10,727 nt of DNA, from contig JAKOGH010000502.1 in the NCBI GenBank assembly GCA_024811115.1, forward strand, positions 1 through 10,727, given 5' to 3'. This DNA is from Terana coerulea. Lineage: Eukaryota; Basidiomycota; Agaricomycetes; Polyporales; Phanerochaetaceae. Positions 8,289 to 10,727 of this stretch are shown here, in pieces. Under the pieces are notes generated by a model. It was not told where the DNA came from, ran no database searches, and saw nothing but the letters and a program-made list of their open reading frames with translations. Numbering within the stretch: the first letter of the stretch is position 1; each line of letters begins with the position of its first letter. A program made the position numbers and the translations under genes.

Positions 8289-9250
8289 ATGGCATCGACT
8301 TCTCAGACTCCAAATCCCGCGCTGCAGGTCGCTCCTCTCCCAGTTGCCCAGCTTGAGTCCCTTCGCTCAAAGATCAACTCTATGGTCGAATCTATCCAAG
8401 CTCTGCAGTGGACGATCGAGGCCGGAGGGCAGAATGCCATGCCTGCTTGGCCAGATATCCTCTCAAAATACACCATTCTTCTCTCGCAGTCGCACAATCT
8501 GACCATGTCTCTCGTTGGTCCCAACGTCGCCGCCGTCGCCGCCAATGCGACGCGGATGAATGGCCACGGTGGAACACAAGCCCCAGTAAATCCGTACGAA
8601 CGGCTTGCTCTGCATCCCAGCGTGCCGATGTCAGATGCACAGCTGGACAACGACCTCATACCGCTGCTGCGAAACCAGCAGACGACGGACGTGCTGAAGC
8701 TCGAGAACGAGACTGTCCGGCACCTTGCGGAACGCATGCGAACGCGGGGTCCCTCGGCGTGCTCGGCATGGCGAGCGCAAGTGCCAGCTCTGGCACCGCG
8801 CCCGCGTCCCTCTCTCGGTACGCTGCGCAAGAGAAGAAGCCAGAATACTCCGATGTCCTGCGCGAATGTGAGGAGATCCGCGTGCAACACGACGAACGCG
8901 TAGACCGTGCAGTCCGCGCCGTCGCACTTCTCCGCGAAAAGTACGACTGGAAGGCACGCGTCGAGGTTGACGTGGAGGAACCAGAGGAGTTGGATTGGGA
9001 TCCAAGGCAGGTGAATGACGACGTGGAGATGAATGTGGACGGAGAAGGTGAGGGCCAGAGTGAGGACGAGGGCAGAGGGGCAGACGAACGGGAGGATGAG
9101 GAGAGCAACGAGAGCGAGGACGACCAGGAACTGGAAGAGGTGCTTGGAAATGGAGCGGACCACACTCCGTCTCCTGTGGGCACGCCGCATCCGCCAGAAC
9201 ACAGTGCACCAGGCCATCCATCGACATCAACACCAATGGCGCAGGGCTAG
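8289..9250 (+). CDS. MED8: Mediator complex subunit 8, intronless, one apparent frameshift
   Basis: Probable Med8, a head-module subunit of Mediator that links gene-specific activators to RNA polymerase II in the nucleus. The N-terminal part has the Med8-like helical pattern, with QLESLRSKINSMVESIQAL (about 21-39) and MPAWPDILSKYTILLSQSHN (about 51-70), then a Gly/Ala-rich link and a conserved-looking block, HPSVPMSDAQLDNDLIPLLR (about 109-128) and VLKLENETVRHLAERM. After RTR (codon 153) the frame changes at G8746-8749 and continues as SLGVLGMASAS, then a coiled-coil segment (DVLRECEEIRVQHDERVDRA), WKARVEVDVEEPEELDWDPR and a strongly acidic tail ending at 9250. One extra G closes a 320-residue protein with no other defect. 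No intron boundaries fit the change. An essential gene makes a sequence error the more likely cause. Confidence 0.86.
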
Positions 9251-9969
9251 TTTGCTTCATACCAACAGCGCAAGACGCTCCAGTCAGGCTAACCTCGATC
9301 ACCGCGAAAGTTCGTACCATGGCTTTGGCAGCACTCAGGAACCTGTAGCTTAGGCTAACCCCGTGTTTCTGCTGAAATTCAATGCCTTTGTGTGTGCCTG
9401 TATATTTCTTCACGTTTATCTCGACCGGCTGTCGATCAGTGACAGTGCAGTCAAGTATCTTGTGGTTACACCCATTATACTGGAGGGATACGCACTGCGT
9501 GTAGGGACACACCAGCTCGCGTACATATTTTAACCCTCCATCCGTCATCGTTGGGAAAATGCACTGCAAATAATATAGTTAACTTCTAATGGGTGTACGT
9601 AGGTGCTAAGCTTCCCTCTACGCGTAACGAAGGCCTACATCTCAGCCTCTGTATCATTGCGGCCCCGTATGAACCAACCCGCATGCTGTGTACAGAATAT
9701 ACCAAAGTAAGGCGGTTCTGGATCCTTTTCCAGATATTGATGTCGTCGAAAGAGCTGCTGTAGATGGCATGCAGCACGGGGCGGGTATATGATAGCCTGA
9801 GACGAGGGGCAGCTATATTGTTAATCTGAGCTCGAGGTCAAGTGCACGGCGCTGTCTTTTGGTAAGGGAGCCAATGGGTGAAAGTGAAAGGGTGGTTATG
9901 TTGAGTCCAGGGCAAGGTGTTGAATCCATTGGCACCGAGAAGCCATCTCAGGGACAGAAGAGCGCAGCT
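9251..9969. other. Convergent 3' region between MED8 and TFB5
   Basis: About 720 bases lie between converging genes. Minus-strand frames here, including the long one that runs into MED8, have no recognisable domain, and their codon pattern does not resemble that of the neighbours. No tRNA, repeat or transposon signature was seen. Most of it is probably 3' untranslated sequence and spacer. Confidence 0.5.
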
Positions 9970-10321
9970 TTACTCCAAGCTGTACGTGTTTTTCTCGAGC
10001 TGCGGAATTACTATCAGTGATAAGCCATCCACATTGTCTCAGGTACATGCCTCAGCTTCGAGCTCCCTTCGGACTCGCCATTCCTCATCCGCTTTTATCA
10101 CTAGATGGTTGTCGTCAAGGTCCTCAATAATGAACGACTGCTTCTCGTTCATAGTGAGTAAAATCTGCTTGACCGCAGAATCACTGCGGGTGAAGGACTA
10201 AATGAACATCGATGGGCGGAAGCCAGGGAGGTAGACGGACCAGGTGAAGAGCACGCCTAGCGGACCCCGTGAGATAATGTCAAGACGGCCACCCGAGTAA
10301 CATACTGCGAATAGCCTTCAT
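9970..10321 (-). CDS. TFB5: TFIIH subunit TFB5 (GTF2H5/TTDA-like), four exons
   Basis: Smallest subunit of the transcription and nucleotide-excision-repair factor TFIIH; in known systems it binds and stabilises the p52/Tfb2 subunit and stimulates the XPB/Ssl2 ATPase. Four exons, 10321-10306, 10256-10241, 10183-10051 and 9999-9970, total 195 bases and 64 residues, typical for the family. Exons 1 and 2 each contribute only 16 coding bases. The spliced product begins MKAIRSVLFTC, then DSAVKQILLTMNEKQ, SFIIEDLDDNHLVIKADEEW and ends LEKNTYSLE, matching the family order throughout. Introns are 49 (GTATGT to CTAG), 57 (GTCCGT to GCAG) and 51 bases; the last begins GAG/GCATGT and so is a GC-AG intron, since only this donor joins the frames. 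The open frame of exon 3 alone would end in ACT and miss the C-terminus. The gene diverges from the edge gene across 114 bases. Confidence 0.92.
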
Positions 10322-10435
10322 CTTCACAGCAAGGGGCTATCGGAGTGCAGCAGTTGACAGCGACGGTGAGAGTAAGAGCGTACGCCGTGCTGGACCGAGT
10401 ACCGAGGAGAGTGGGAGTAAAGCACAAAACAGGCG
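10322..10435. promoter_or_regulatory. Bidirectional promoter region, TFB5 / edge gene
   Basis: Only 114 bases separate the TFB5 ATG from the proposed ATG of the plus-strand gene at the right edge. If both starts are right, core promoters and leaders are packed into this interval or overlap. No TATA box is seen. Confidence 0.35.
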
Positions 10436-10727
10436 ATGAGTCGCACTACCGCTTTGGCCCACGTTCGCCGTCTCGCCCCTGCTTTAATACCCCTCCGCTC
10501 GCTCCCCTACGTCTCCGTCCTGCCTTGCCACGACGCCGCACAGCCGACATCCAGGGATAGAACCTGCCGAACTCGAACCTACTCCCAAAGAATGCCGATT
10601 CCACCAGTCGTACTACCCGGAGTCTCGTGTGTCTGCTTCTTCATCTCGCTAGACGACCACCCTCTCATATAAGCTCGCCGCGTTAGCACTCACGCAGATG
10701 CCGAATACCCACTCCCGTACGCCCCAT
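10436..10727 (+). CDS. Start of a probable nuclear-encoded mitochondrial precursor (partial, runs off the edge)
   Basis: I do not recognise the family. The frame from the ATG at 10436 begins MSRTTALAHVRRLAPALIPL, rich in Arg, Ala, Leu and Ser without acidic residues for 31 residues, as in a mitochondrial presequence, and contains CRTRTYS near residues 44-50, which fits the RXY/S processing motif. It then reads QRMPIPPVVLPGV before reaching a stop at about 10670. A likely intron is 10629-10697 (GTGTCT to ACGCAG, 69 bases), after which the frame reads YAEYPLPYAP up to the window end. Other donors nearby (10622, 10627) would give different frames, so the junction is uncertain. The rest of the gene lies beyond the window. 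Confidence 0.42.

Noticed and set aside
8749..8830. An intron explaining the MED8 frame change
   Set aside because: Donors here match poorly, the nearest acceptors make introns of under 40 bases, and the removed part would include the family-like SLGVLG block.
8303..9569. Long minus-strand open frames (over 300 codons) opposite MED8
   Set aside because: They are antisense shadows: low-complexity Arg/Ser/Pro content with no motif, while the plus strand shows clear Med8-like sequence.
1..10727. tRNA, rRNA, transposon, CRISPR or viral sequence
   Set aside because: No T-loop-like GGTTCRANNC with paired arms, no terminal repeats, no transposase or reverse transcriptase motif, and no regular repeat-spacer array was found by eye. 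A tool search would be needed to exclude small RNA genes.

Overview
The window looks like nuclear DNA of a filamentous basidiomycete, most likely an Agaricomycete; I cannot place it more finely. The grounds are dense genes cut by many short introns (about 48-95 bases), GT donors with CTGAC-type branch points shortly before the acceptor, and protein families with a clear fungal flavour (RAX1-type RGS membrane protein, fungal COMT-like O-methyltransferase, Agaricomycete-style F-box protein, two-box mitochondrial HMG protein). No mobile element, tRNA, rRNA or viral sequence was recognised.

Layout, left to right: (1) + strand O-methyltransferase, about 167-1722, six exons; (2) - strand F-box-like protein, about 3563-2076; (3) - strand NADH dehydrogenase (complex I) NDUFA2/B8-type subunit, 4721-4282, three exons; (4) + strand RAX1-like RGS protein with three membrane segments, 4894-6215, three exons; (5) - strand mitochondrial two-HMG-box nucleoid protein, 8059-6995, five exons; (6) + strand Mediator subunit 8, 8289-9250; (7) - strand TFIIH subunit TFB5, 10321-9970, four exons; (8) + strand start of a probable mitochondrial precursor, from 10436 and running off the right edge. 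Strands mostly alternate, giving three short shared divergent promoters (4722-4893, 8060-8288, 10322-10435) and three convergent 3' ends.

The genes do not form a pathway. They are mainly housekeeping: two RNA polymerase II machinery subunits (MED8, TFB5), and two or three mitochondrial proteins (NDUFA2, mtHMG, the edge gene). Each of the three divergent pairs includes at least one such gene. The O-methyltransferase and F-box genes are the more variable, accessory-type members.

The strongest unexpected signal is that three genes (O-methyltransferase, F-box, MED8) each break reading frame at a short homopolymer, and in every case one missing base closes the model exactly. Because one of them is MED8, lost bases in the sequence are more likely than several independent pseudogenes. 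Other points of interest are a 16-base microexon and a GC-AG intron in TFB5, stop-free introns of length 3n that an ORF finder reads as coding, and an unusual Thr at an expected catalytic Glu position of the O-methyltransferase. I found no convincing new biological system.
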